DNA from: Candidatus Cloacimonadota bacterium
Lineage (GTDB): Bacteria > Cloacimonadota > Cloacimonadia > JGIOTU-2
Direction of reading: 5' to 3'
Assembly (NCBI GenBank): GCA_011043895.1
Contig: DRBZ01000112.1
Coordinates: 1-28,780, forward strand
Length of the DNA: 28,780 nucleotides
Shown piece by piece: positions 14,540 to 23,003 of the stretch. The notes under the pieces are model-generated. The model worked only from the letters and a program-made list of their open reading frames with translations. It ran no database searches and was not told where the DNA came from. Made by a program: the position numbers and the translations under genes. Every line of letters starts with the position of its first letter. The first letter of the stretch is position 1.

Positions 14540-15022
14540 TTATATGTATGCTTCTGCAATGACCTTATGCTGTAAGTTGAGAATTCTCAATGTAATTCCA
14601 GAGTCACAAACTTCCATTATGCCATACGTAGCACTTCGTTTTTTGTCCACTAATTCACGTAAGTGTCCTGGATTAAAGCAGATACCTTTAATAGAATTTG
14701 AAATCTCCCAGTTATGAGTATGCCCATAAAGTATAACATCCCCGCTTCCAATGATATCATCAAAAGTATGTGCAATAATTAATCGCCTACCTTCAAGTGC
14801 TATTTCCTGATGGTGTGGTAAAGATCCATCTCTATATTTTGGGTGAAATATTCCAGGTACTCGATAGACTTTTCTCCCTCTGCGGTTGTAGACACACTGA
14901 TCAAGGTCTTCATAATTATCTCCAAGATGTATGATCACATCAACCAGCATATTGCTATCCAACACATCCTGAAGGATTTCGTAATTCCCATGTGTATCGC
15001 TGAGTACAAGTATATATTTCAT
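14540..15022 (-). CDS. YfcE/MJ0936-type metallophosphoesterase, divergent metal site
   Basis: 160 residues, typical for small calcineurin-like phosphodiesterases. Metal ligands seen are Asp9 and His11 (SDTHGN), Asp35 (HLGDN), His85 (IIAHT) and His101/His103 (GHTH). The block that normally reads GN[HC]D, whose Asn bridges the metals, is replaced by VPGIFHP (55-61), so the Asn is Ile58 with a His two residues on. Family members hydrolyse phosphodiesters, including cyclic nucleotides in some cases; substrate is unknown here. The start is 2 bp after the receiver gene's stop, indicating translational coupling. This enzyme may act on a signal nucleotide downstream of the receiver protein, which is inference. 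Confidence 0.88.
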   Translation of the reverse strand: MKYILVLSDTHGNYEILQDVLDSNMLVDVIIHLGDNYEDLDQCVYNRRGRKVYRVPGIFHPKYRDGSLPHHQEIALEGRRLIIAHTFDDIIGSGDVILYGHTHNWEISNSIKGICFNPGHLRELVDKKRSATYGIMEVCDSGITLRILNLQHKVIAEAYI

Positions 15023-15024
15023 GA

Positions 15025-15474
15025 TTAATTATATGAGGGAAGACTTGAACAGGTGAACCAGAACTCTTCTATCTTTCGAATAGTTTCATTAAAATTGTCC
15101 AGATCAACTGGTTTGATTATATAAGAATTCGCATGTAAGCTATAGCATTCATTTATATCGTACTGGGAGTTAGAAGTAGCGAGAACAACCACAGGTATCA
15201 ATCTAAGAATATCATCATGTTTAATCTCTTTTAACACTTCTCTGGCGTTTTTGTTTGGAAGGTCAAGATCCAGAAGAATCAGGTCTGGTGTTGGAACATC
15301 TATATAATTCTTGTGTTTGAATAAGAAATCAAGTGACTCCTCTCCATCTCGAACCACATAAAGCTCTCTTAAAAAATTTGATTCTGAGAGTACTTCTTTT
15401 ACGATAGTAATGTCAGCTTCATCACTACTAATAAGCAAAACTCTCATTGCTTCTTGTTCGTTTGCAGAATCCAT
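15025..15474 (-). CDS. stand-alone response-regulator receiver protein (CheY/Rcp1-like), atypical acidic pocket
   Basis: 149 residues, a single receiver domain (about 10-132) with no output domain. The phospho-acceptor is Asp69 (ILLDLDLP), with Thr100 (VLAT) and Lys121 (IIKP) in place. The Mg-binding acidic pair that follows beta-1 (usually ED or DD) is Ser16-Ser17 in the segment VLLISSDEAD, leaving only Asp18. Such a pocket may phosphorylate poorly or be phosphorylation-independent. The layout otherwise resembles Rcp1-type regulators. ATG 15474 has GGAG 7 bp upstream; an internal Met10 is an alternative. It is first in an operon with the phosphoesterase and two lipoproteins. No histidine kinase is nearby. 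Confidence 0.9.
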   Translation of the reverse strand: MDSANEQEAMRVLLISSDEADITIVKEVLSESNFLRELYVVRDGEESLDFLFKHKNYIDVPTPDLILLDLDLPNKNAREVLKEIKHDDILRLIPVVVLATSNSQYDINECYSLHANSYIIKPVDLDNFNETIRKIEEFWFTCSSLPSYN

Positions 15475-15499
15475 GAATGCTCCAGATTTTATCTTTGTG

Positions 15500-15529
15500 T
15501 ATAGAAAACTATAATAAAAATTTCGTCAA
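15500..15529 (-). promoter_or_regulatory. candidate promoter of the receiver/phosphoesterase/lipoprotein operon
   Basis: Minus strand: TTGACG (15529-15524), an 18 nt spacer, TCTATA (15505-15500), 26 bp before the receiver ATG. The box at 17-19 bp is a poor -10 and does not fit the TAnnTTT form either; the evidence is mainly the first element and its position between two operons. Confidence 0.35.
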
Positions 15530-15550
15530 TGTTTTCGACTCCAGGAATGC

Positions 15551-17317
15551 TCAAAATGCCTGTCCCAAACTGAAATAGAACTTCCCGTTCGGTTCTCCAT
15601 TTTGGGGTAACCAGTTAAATCCATAGTCACAACGAACAACTCCAATTGGTGTGGCAAGCCGTAATCCAATCCCTGGAGAACTGCGTAGTGACTGCTTTGG
15701 TATATCCTCAAGATAACTCCATACATTTCCAAAATCAAAGAATACAACACCACTAAGAGCTTTATACAATCGCTGCCTTACCTCGAGGTTTCCTACAAGC
15801 TTATATCTACCTCCAACAGGTACGTTTTTACTTATTGGACCAACCTTTCTGTAACCAAAACCCCGAATAGAATTGGGACCTCCTGTATAAAATCTCTCAT
15901 TGAGCGGAATGGATGTATCATTCCCAAAAACTTTCATAAAGCCAATCTGTGTGGAGAGAGCAAAAATCGTACTTTCCCAAATGGGCATAAAACTTTTAGC
16001 ATTAATTATTATTCTATCAAAAATATCTTCTGTATCATGATATGAAATGACCACATCGTTATCACATGAAAAATACACACCCTTTGTAGTATTAAAGATA
16101 TTATCTCTGTTATCAAAAGTATACGACAGAGAAACGGTGTTCAGGTTTGGAGCATAGGCGATATCATCAGCAACTACATCTTTGTATTGTACACGTTCAT
16201 ACATATAAGATATCAGCACATTCGAAGGAACAGAAAGTTTCTTGCCAACCGATATTTTACCACCCCACTGAGTGATGCTATATCCTGGTTCTTTATTATA
16301 GGATGTAAAAATATTTAGATCTGTTTTCAGCTTTATTCCGAAGGTCCAGGGTTCGGTAAAGGCAACTTCTGCCTTCTTTGTTATGGAACTGAGTTTTCCA
16401 TTGATGCCGATCTTTTGTGCAGTTCCCCTGAAATTATTATTCACAAGCTCAGAAAAAACTCGAAATTTATCAAATGAACCATAACCTGCTCCGAGATTGA
16501 ACTCTCCCGGAATCTTTTCCTGTATTTCGATTAATATATCTTTTCGAGTGGGAAGTGAATCAACTGCAACCGGTCTGATGAAAACGCTTTCAAAAATACT
16601 GGTAAGATATAGATTCTGCTGTGATTTTAGTATCTTGGAATAATTAACTATCTCACCAGGTCTGAATGTAATATTTCTCAAGACCACTCTTTTTTTGGTG
16701 ATATCCAATCCCTGAATTGTGATATCATGAATCCTAAATTGGTCATTTTCTGTGATCTGGAAGTCAATTATCGCTTTGTTGATTTCTTTATTTACCTTGA
16801 TGTCGGGGATTGCTTCAGCATCCAGATAACCATGATTCCCGTACATGCTGAGTATTTTGTAGGTCGCATCCTGAATTCGTTTCTGATTAAGTAGCTGACC
16901 ACTTCGCACAGCTATCGATGAGAGGATATTATCATCAGTAAATACGCTATTGCCGAAAATTGCAACTTCGCTTATGTGAGTGGGTGGACCTTCATATATT
17001 TGAATGAAGATTGAAACGGTCTTTTTCTCATGGTCTTCATCGATGCTATGATCCACTACCTTCGCTTCAAGATACCCATTCTGGTGATAAAATAATGTGA
17101 GATTTTTCATATCCTGCTCAAATACAGCATGATAAAAATATGCAGGATTGAGAAAGTGAGAAGCTCTGGTGACCAGCACCTTTTTTAGTGTTCGGCTTGA
17201 ATACACTTCATTTCCTTCAATAGTGAAACTTTCTATCTTGTACGCATCCTTGTCACGGGCAATTAGAAAATTGAAAATGGCTAGCATCAGGATGATGAAA
17301 ATAGTTACTTTTCTCAT
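15551..17317 (-). CDS. tamA: Omp85-family outer membrane assembly protein (TamA/BamA-like)
   Basis: 588 residues. Signal peptide about 1-20. POTRA repeats occupy about 25-250 (starts such as YKIESFTIEGNEVYS and THISEVAIFGNSVF), then a 16-strand-type barrel. The Omp85 signature GPNSIRGFGYRK lies near 475-490, and the barrel ends in a C-terminal Phe. It inserts outer-membrane proteins. ATG overlaps the upstream tamB stop as ATGA. The length and tamB pairing favour TamA; BamA usually has five POTRAs and about 750-800 residues. No BAM lipoprotein genes are near. Confidence 0.9.
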   Translation of the reverse strand: MRKVTIFIILMLAIFNFLIARDKDAYKIESFTIEGNEVYSSRTLKKVLVTRASHFLNPAYFYHAVFEQDMKNLTLFYHQNGYLEAKVVDHSIDEDHEKKTVSIFIQIYEGPPTHISEVAIFGNSVFTDDNILSSIAVRSGQLLNQKRIQDATYKILSMYGNHGYLDAEAIPDIKVNKEINKAIIDFQITENDQFRIHDITIQGLDITKKRVVLRNITFRPGEIVNYSKILKSQQNLYLTSIFESVFIRPVAVDSLPTRKDILIEIQEKIPGEFNLGAGYGSFDKFRVFSELVNNNFRGTAQKIGINGKLSSITKKAEVAFTEPWTFGIKLKTDLNIFTSYNKEPGYSITQWGGKISVGKKLSVPSNVLISYMYERVQYKDVVADDIAYAPNLNTVSLSYTFDNRDNIFNTTKGVYFSCDNDVVISYHDTEDIFDRIIINAKSFMPIWESTIFALSTQIGFMKVFGNDTSIPLNERFYTGGPNSIRGFGYRKVGPISKNVPVGGRYKLVGNLEVRQRLYKALSGVVFFDFGNVWSYLEDIPKQSLRSSPGIGLRLATPIGVVRCDYGFNWLPQNGEPNGKFYFSLGQAF

Positions 17318-20300
17318 TTGAAATGTATCCTGTAAATAGCATCGATACCTGCAGTACCTTCTTGATCTGCCTGTCCCTGCAAGTAAAAATGGTCAGTTAA
17401 TTTATAGTCTAACTTGATACTTTGTTCATTCAGGTAACCAACTTTTGTCGAATAGGTAACCTTGATCCTGTCTGAGAGTTTTTTGGATGCGGTCAGTTGA
17501 GGTCCCCCATCATCAAGATCGAAGATGTTCCCTTCTATAGAGACATCATCAAGTCCGAGAAGATGAGTTAATCTACCTGCAACATAACTGGCGATCTTCT
17601 GGCTTGAATAGAGTTTCGCCCTTTCAAGTAATATATCCTTCAGTGATGTCTGATAGTTATCTGGACACTGCGAAAATATCTGTTCTCTGGTAGTGCCAAA
17701 GGTGAGTATAGAGAGAATATTTGCCTGATCAAGCGCTGGAACTGACTGTAAATTTATTTTTGCTTTATCAGCTGGACCTGTAACAGTTATCGTAATGAGA
17801 TAGGTAGGATTTTCTGGTTGATTGTAGTTCTTTACTTTAGCAATTGCCTGCACATCCAGTGTCGGGTTGATTTGATTTGGATCGATGAAATCGAGCACTC
17901 CTCTGGTAAGTTCGAATTTTCTATCCAGATAGATGATATAGCCATCAGTCAAATCGATCCTACCGCCAAGATTAGGATTGGCAAGAGTACCGATGATATT
18001 TAAAGCCAGCTTCATGTTGATATGTGCAATATTGTTATCCAATAGTATATCATCACTGTTCGTAATCTGAATATTTAGTTTAGTCTGCGTCATCAGAGGT
18101 GTAGGTTTATGAAATATTTTCGGTCTTCCTAAAGATTCAAGCACTTCCGGGATTTGAACATTCTGTTGATATTTAGTTTCACCCAGCTTGATACTACCGT
18201 CCAGTATGAAACCCGAACCAGTTTTATAATATTGGACCATTGCATCTTTTAGAGTAAATTGCAAAACCTTTTTCTGGTTAAAATATACATCTTTGGCTTG
18301 TAGGTTGATATGAAGATCCTGAACTCCTGATTGAGAATATTTAGCAAATCCATTGCAGGAAATTATTCCTTCACCAAAAGCAAAATTCAATGAGTTAATA
18401 TCAAACGATCCAGCATCGAACACAATATCTACACCACCTTTCGTAAAAGGAACTGGTAATCCCTTTGGCTGGAACTCAAGATTCTTGCCATTGATAAATC
18501 CTTGTATAGAAGGACTTGTGGTTTTTCCTTTGATTATTAGTGAAGCATCAACAAATCCTTTTGAGTAATCGATCTGAGGAAGCAACGCTGCAAGAAATGA
18601 GAGATCAAAATCATCAACCTTGATCTCTCCATTAACTGACACATCATCCAATCTTCCTTTAATCCTAAGGATTTCGAATTTACCCACATCAAGCGCAAGA
18701 TCTGCAGAAAAAGCTTCGAAGTTCTCTTGAAGAATGTAGCCGGTAAGAGCAATCTTCTTTTGGGTGAAATCACAGGTAAATTCTTTAATATCAAGGGAAT
18801 CCTGATCGAAAATAACTTTCGCATTCAGTCCGGTCAATGGAGGCTTCTTTTCTCCTGTCTGAAGAAATCCATCTTGGATTGCTATAACTCCCTGCACAAC
18901 TGGTCGGGCAAGAAAGCCATCAACAGAAGCATGCGCAGACAGACTTCCCTTCAGCGTTATATTATTGGGAAAGAGTTCAGTAAAATTTGCAGCTTCAATA
19001 TCATCGAGTGTCAATTCTCCTTTTATGCTGCTCTTGTCTGATATGGTTGTTCCATTCTCGGAATGTTCGAGTCCTACTTTCCCTCTTGCCCTTAATCTTG
19101 ATTGATATAATTCTACAATCGCCTGTTTCAGAATAATATTTGAGGGAGTGATGTCTGCAGAGAGTTCCACATTATCAAATATTATATCTTCGTAGGACGG
19201 TTTCTCAATTTTAAGATCAAGGGTTCCATTTGGTTTATCTAGAGTTCCTGAAAAGTGTAACACACCTGAAAGAAATCCATTGATATTCGGAAGTGAATCT
19301 GCAGCAACTTGAGCAAGCATCAGATCGACCTTATCCAGTTCAGCTTCAAGGGCAATTGACGGTTCTAAAGTAAATTCTGTTGATATCTTCCCCATAGATT
19401 TCCTGTCCAAGCCAGTAAGTTTCTCAAACTGCAAAACCACATTTCCATCTTTTTGCAGCATGTTGAACGATCCTGACCCTTTACAGATAATATCCTCTAT
19501 TTTAAGAGATAATTCTTCTAACTCAATATGCTTATTTTCTGCTGTTCCCCTGATGGATAAATGATCGATTTTTCTATTTTCATATAGCACATCAGCAGCT
19601 TTAATTATCACACTGCCTGTGAAATCATTCAGCGTGCCCTTTAATGTAATGTTGTAGTTACATGAACCTTCAAGTTCTGTTTCAAGCATTGCGCGTGTAA
19701 AATCCTTTATAGAATTCGTTTTACCGGAAATATTACTTGATAGAATATTCAATGTAGAATCTTCATACGAGATCCGAGTTTGTAAGCTATCAATAGGTAA
19801 GCCCTGATAGAGTATTTTCTTTCCCTGCAATTGTGCGGTTACCGACGGATTGTTCAAACTTCCAGAGAAATCACAGTCCGCAATTAACTGACCAGTTAGC
19901 CCCTGAACATCAAATAAACCTGCAAGATACTCTATCTCCTGAATAGCAATTATCGCTTGTCCCGAGACCATGGAATCATCGAGAGAGAATTGTGCTGAGA
20001 TCTTTGAGGTTCCCTGAGTCAGCAAAAATTCACCATCACCTTTGCAATAACTGAATGAAGTATGCAATTCGGGAATAGTCTTATTCTTAAATGAAAAATT
20101 GGTGCTGTTAATTTGTACGGATAGTGAAGGTTCAACTATGCTTTGAAGTGAACTTTCAACGGCAAGTGTCCCATGAAGATTTCCAGTGTAAGATGAAGGC
20201 GTTGTATAGATAAAATCCCATAAAGGAACAATATTTATATCTGATAGAGAACTTTGAATACTGAATCGTTGGAGTGAATCGAGTTCAACGAAACCTTTGG

Positions 20301-21327
20301 CAACAAATGTCCCATCAAAAACGTGAGTAGATAGTGTATCAATGTGAAGCGTGTCATTTGTAAGATGCATACTAAGATTATTACCGGTCAGTTCGATCTC
20401 TTCAGCAACGATACTGGGGATATTTAGACTGGTTGCAATATTGTAATCATCGAGTGTTCCCGCATAAGTTATCCTTGCAGATATCTCATTCATGTCCGGT
20501 CTATACCGAACTGGCAGATCATCATCAAAGATATCTATTAGTTCGTAAGGATCACCATCGATAAATATCTCTCCATTAATATAAGGACTTTTTTCAATAT
20601 TTTCTACTTCTGCAGAAGCTGTTACATCGATTCCAAAGAGAGAGAATCCTGCATTGCTTACTGTAAGTTCCTGCTGCGTAAATGTTCCTGAGATATTAAA
20701 ATTTTTAACTTTCAGATCTTTTTCATCATATGTTATGTCTGCTTGTTTAAAACCTGTTTCAAAATCGTAGCTTTCATCAGCGCCTTGATGCTGGACAAGC
20801 AAAGAGAATTCCTGTAACAAGGCATAGAATGGGATAGACTTATCATCATAAGAGAATGAAGAATTCGTAACATTTACTTTATCGATGTTGAGTACCATTG
20901 AATTTTTCGAGGGCTCTTCTGTAGATGGTAATTCCGGAATGAGTAATTTGCCCTTTACATCTCTCATTACATATACACGCATATCATTAACAGTGATTTC
21001 AGAAAGAGACAATCGATTCGATAAGAGTGCCAGAATATTGTAGTGAACCTTCAGATCCTTAACATGAAATGATGACATCCCGCTTGATGGATCAAATACA
21101 TCGAGGTTCACCACTTCTACAACGGAAAATATATTCGTGAAAAGATCCTCTATTGTAACATTCATGTGAAGCATTTTTGAAAGGTTTTTCTCTACAATAC
21201 CTTTGATAATGCCTTCACCTATTGTTGAACCAGCAATTATGATAACTACTATCAGCAATCCGATGAGTATAGCACAGGATATGAGGATAACTTTTAGCGG
21301 TTTTTTGTTAGGATTATTCACATGCAA
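17314..21327 (-). CDS. tamB: TamB-like translocation and assembly module protein (AsmA/DUF490 family)
   Basis: 1337 residues. One inner-membrane anchor (about 12-33) precedes a long periplasmic chain of repeating beta-strand segments, the beta-taco type seen in AsmA-like lipid-transfer proteins. The C-terminal TamB domain (about 1030-1337) is clear: GYIIYLDRKFELTRGVLDF, then QSVPALDQANILSILTFG, RLTHLLGLDDVSIEGN and a final strand ending in IYRIHFK. Such proteins bridge inner and outer membranes. The predicted start is TTG at 21327 with no good SD; GTG two codons downstream is an alternative. It starts 8 bp after mscS and overlaps tamA. Confidence 0.88.
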   Translation of the reverse strand: MHVNNPNKKPLKVILISCAILIGLLIVVIIIAGSTIGEGIIKGIVEKNLSKMLHMNVTIEDLFTNIFSVVEVVNLDVFDPSSGMSSFHVKDLKVHYNILALLSNRLSLSEITVNDMRVYVMRDVKGKLLIPELPSTEEPSKNSMVLNIDKVNVTNSSFSYDDKSIPFYALLQEFSLLVQHQGADESYDFETGFKQADITYDEKDLKVKNFNISGTFTQQELTVSNAGFSLFGIDVTASAEVENIEKSPYINGEIFIDGDPYELIDIFDDDLPVRYRPDMNEISARITYAGTLDDYNIATSLNIPSIVAEEIELTGNNLSMHLTNDTLHIDTLSTHVFDGTFVAKGFVELDSLQRFSIQSSLSDINIVPLWDFIYTTPSSYTGNLHGTLAVESSLQSIVEPSLSVQINSTNFSFKNKTIPELHTSFSYCKGDGEFLLTQGTSKISAQFSLDDSMVSGQAIIAIQEIEYLAGLFDVQGLTGQLIADCDFSGSLNNPSVTAQLQGKKILYQGLPIDSLQTRISYEDSTLNILSSNISGKTNSIKDFTRAMLETELEGSCNYNITLKGTLNDFTGSVIIKAADVLYENRKIDHLSIRGTAENKHIELEELSLKIEDIICKGSGSFNMLQKDGNVVLQFEKLTGLDRKSMGKISTEFTLEPSIALEAELDKVDLMLAQVAADSLPNINGFLSGVLHFSGTLDKPNGTLDLKIEKPSYEDIIFDNVELSADITPSNIILKQAIVELYQSRLRARGKVGLEHSENGTTISDKSSIKGELTLDDIEAANFTELFPNNITLKGSLSAHASVDGFLARPVVQGVIAIQDGFLQTGEKKPPLTGLNAKVIFDQDSLDIKEFTCDFTQKKIALTGYILQENFEAFSADLALDVGKFEILRIKGRLDDVSVNGEIKVDDFDLSFLAALLPQIDYSKGFVDASLIIKGKTTSPSIQGFINGKNLEFQPKGLPVPFTKGGVDIVFDAGSFDINSLNFAFGEGIISCNGFAKYSQSGVQDLHINLQAKDVYFNQKKVLQFTLKDAMVQYYKTGSGFILDGSIKLGETKYQQNVQIPEVLESLGRPKIFHKPTPLMTQTKLNIQITNSDDILLDNNIAHINMKLALNIIGTLANPNLGGRIDLTDGYIIYLDRKFELTRGVLDFIDPNQINPTLDVQAIAKVKNYNQPENPTYLITITVTGPADKAKINLQSVPALDQANILSILTFGTTREQIFSQCPDNYQTSLKDILLERAKLYSSQKIASYVAGRLTHLLGLDDVSIEGNIFDLDDGGPQLTASKKLSDRIKVTYSTKVGYLNEQSIKLDYKLTDHFYLQGQADQEGTAGIDAIYRIHFK

Positions 21328-21335
21328 TGCAAATT

Positions 21336-22181
21336 TTATTGGGTAATATTCTTTTCTGAAGTCACAACAGGAAGTGTGTCATTATTCTCTCGTGAATCTC
21401 CAAACCATAGGACTCTCTGAGGAAATGCGATTTCAATTCCTTCAACCTCAAGTGCTTTTTTAATGCGCCAGAGCATACTTGTCTTGAGAGCCCACCACTC
21501 GCTTATCGGAGCCCAAATTTTCACATTGATGTTGACTGCATTATCGCTGAGTTTGTTCACCCAGACCAATGGTTCTGGATTTTTTAAAGCAAAAGGTTCT
21601 TTATCGAGTAATTCTTTGATGATAGTAATAGCTTTATCTGCATCGTCGTTGTATCGAATTCCCACATCATATTCAAAACGACGAACCACATTAGCTACAA
21701 AATTGGAGATGTTCGCGGTAAAGACTTTCTCGTTCGGTATTCTCATCTGATACCCATCGAACGTTCTTATGGTTGTCGAGATTATCCTGATATCCTCTAT
21801 GATGCCAGTCGATCCATTAATGTTTACCGTATCTCCTATTCTTATTGGGCGTTCTATCATCAGGAATATACCGGAAATAAGATTTCCTACGATACTCTGG
21901 CTGGCAAAACCAATAACAATTCCCATGATCCCACCAGCAACCAGCAATCCGGAAAGTTTTAGTCCAACTACAGATAAAGCCCATATCAGCCCAATAATCA
22001 TGATAGCGTACGATATGATCTTTATCATAATTTCCAGATTATCTTTTGATGCTTTATTTTTTAATGAACGACGAACATACATAGAAAGAATCTTTGAAAC
22101 AATAATTGAGATGATGAAGATTCCTATTGCTATAATAAGTTGCAAAACGGTAATTTTTCCCCATACGATTGTATCAAGCAT
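21336..22181 (-). CDS. MscS-family mechanosensitive ion channel
   Basis: 281 residues, small-conductance type. Three membrane segments are seen (about 12-32, 50-72, 76-105), the last being the pore helix with GGIMGIVIGFASQSIVGN. Then the beta-domain PIRIGDTVNINGSTGIIEDI and the alpha/beta C-terminal domain (about 175-265) follow. The channel opens on membrane tension and releases solute on osmotic downshock. GGAGGG lies 7 bp before the ATG, which overlaps the preceding gene's stop by one base (TAATG). tamB starts 8 bp downstream. The pairing with a DUF432-like gene is discussed under findings. Confidence 0.93.
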   Translation of the reverse strand: MLDTIVWGKITVLQLIIAIGIFIISIIVSKILSMYVRRSLKNKASKDNLEIMIKIISYAIMIIGLIWALSVVGLKLSGLLVAGGIMGIVIGFASQSIVGNLISGIFLMIERPIRIGDTVNINGSTGIIEDIRIISTTIRTFDGYQMRIPNEKVFTANISNFVANVVRRFEYDVGIRYNDDADKAITIIKELLDKEPFALKNPEPLVWVNKLSDNAVNINVKIWAPISEWWALKTSMLWRIKKALEVEGIEIAFPQRVLWFGDSRENNDTLPVVTSEKNITQ

Positions 22182-22891
22182 TATATACCCTCCATCATAA
22201 GAAATTTTGAAGATGTTATAGCAATTTTTTTACTCACATACAGTTCCATTGCCTTTTTGAAACCCTTTTCAGGGGGTGGTGTAAAACACTCGGTTTCTGC
22301 TGAAATTTCATTATTAATCTTCATGGATGCATACAGTTTCACGAGCTTTTCATTATAAAAGAGTTTCATGCCATAGGCATTGAGGACAAGCTTTGAAATC
22401 GTATTCCATTGTGCATCAGAATTTCTAACTGTAATATGTATGATTCCGTAATGAAGTTTATCTACTTCAGGTTGTTGAGAATATATCTCGGTTTTGTGAT
22501 ATCGAGCAACCACTCCAATTCTGGGATCACCGTACAGCGAATACTTAGCAGGGAGTAATGAAATGATATCAATAGGTTCGAATTCTCTTCTTTTAAATAT
22601 AAAAATCCCTATCTCAATGGGAAATGTCGCAAAAAAACTTTTTTCCTGATGAGGGGCAATGGTAAGGTTTTTATCAAACTCGAGCATCAAATAATTTGTT
22701 ATATGCTTCGGCAAATTAATCGGTTCAACCGGGTTAATCAGCACACGAGCTTTATCAACCAGGATTATCTTATTGAATTCTTTGTTATCAGCCAGCTTGC
22801 ATGTGTATTGATATCCATAATCAACCTGTGAAAAATCTAGAGATAATCCAGATTCTTTCATTGAAGTTGGAATATCATGTGTTCCATACAT
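22181..22891 (-). CDS. DUF432-like protein encoded just upstream of mscS
   Basis: 236 residues, no signal peptide and no membrane segment. The pattern VLINPVEPINLPKHITNYLMLEF, then an IAPHQEKSFFATFPIEIGIFIF stretch, and KYSLYGDPRIGVVARYHKTEIY matches my memory of the DUF432 family, best known from archaea. That is recognition by eye, not a search. The stop of this gene overlaps the mscS start (TAATG), so the two are translationally coupled. It may regulate or associate with the channel; no catalytic motif is apparent. AGGAG lies 6 bp before the ATG. Confidence 0.72.
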   Translation of the reverse strand: MYGTHDIPTSMKESGLSLDFSQVDYGYQYTCKLADNKEFNKIILVDKARVLINPVEPINLPKHITNYLMLEFDKNLTIAPHQEKSFFATFPIEIGIFIFKRREFEPIDIISLLPAKYSLYGDPRIGVVARYHKTEIYSQQPEVDKLHYGIIHITVRNSDAQWNTISKLVLNAYGMKLFYNEKLVKLYASMKINNEISAETECFTPPPEKGFKKAMELYVSKKIAITSSKFLMMEGI

Positions 22892-22925
22892 TGCTTCTCC
22901 TATTAGTCAATTTCTATATCTATTA

Positions 22926-22953
22926 TTCATATAATAGACGTCTCTCATGTCAA
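22926..22953 (-). promoter_or_regulatory. candidate promoter of the DUF432-mscS-tamB-tamA operon
   Basis: Minus strand: TTGACA (22953-22948), a 16 nt spacer, TATGAA (22931-22926), 34 bp before the first ATG. It is the only perfect TTGACA in the 112 bp gap. The partner box is weak by both the TATAAT and TAnnTTT models. Confidence 0.4.
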
Positions 22954-23003
22954 TAATTTTCTCGATACTATTCTTTTGAAAGATACTTCCGGACTAATAT
23001 AGT

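Noticed and set aside
15526..15753. Short minus-strand frame overlapping the tamA 3' end
   Set aside because: Out of frame with the recognised Omp85 C-terminus; no SD and low-complexity composition.
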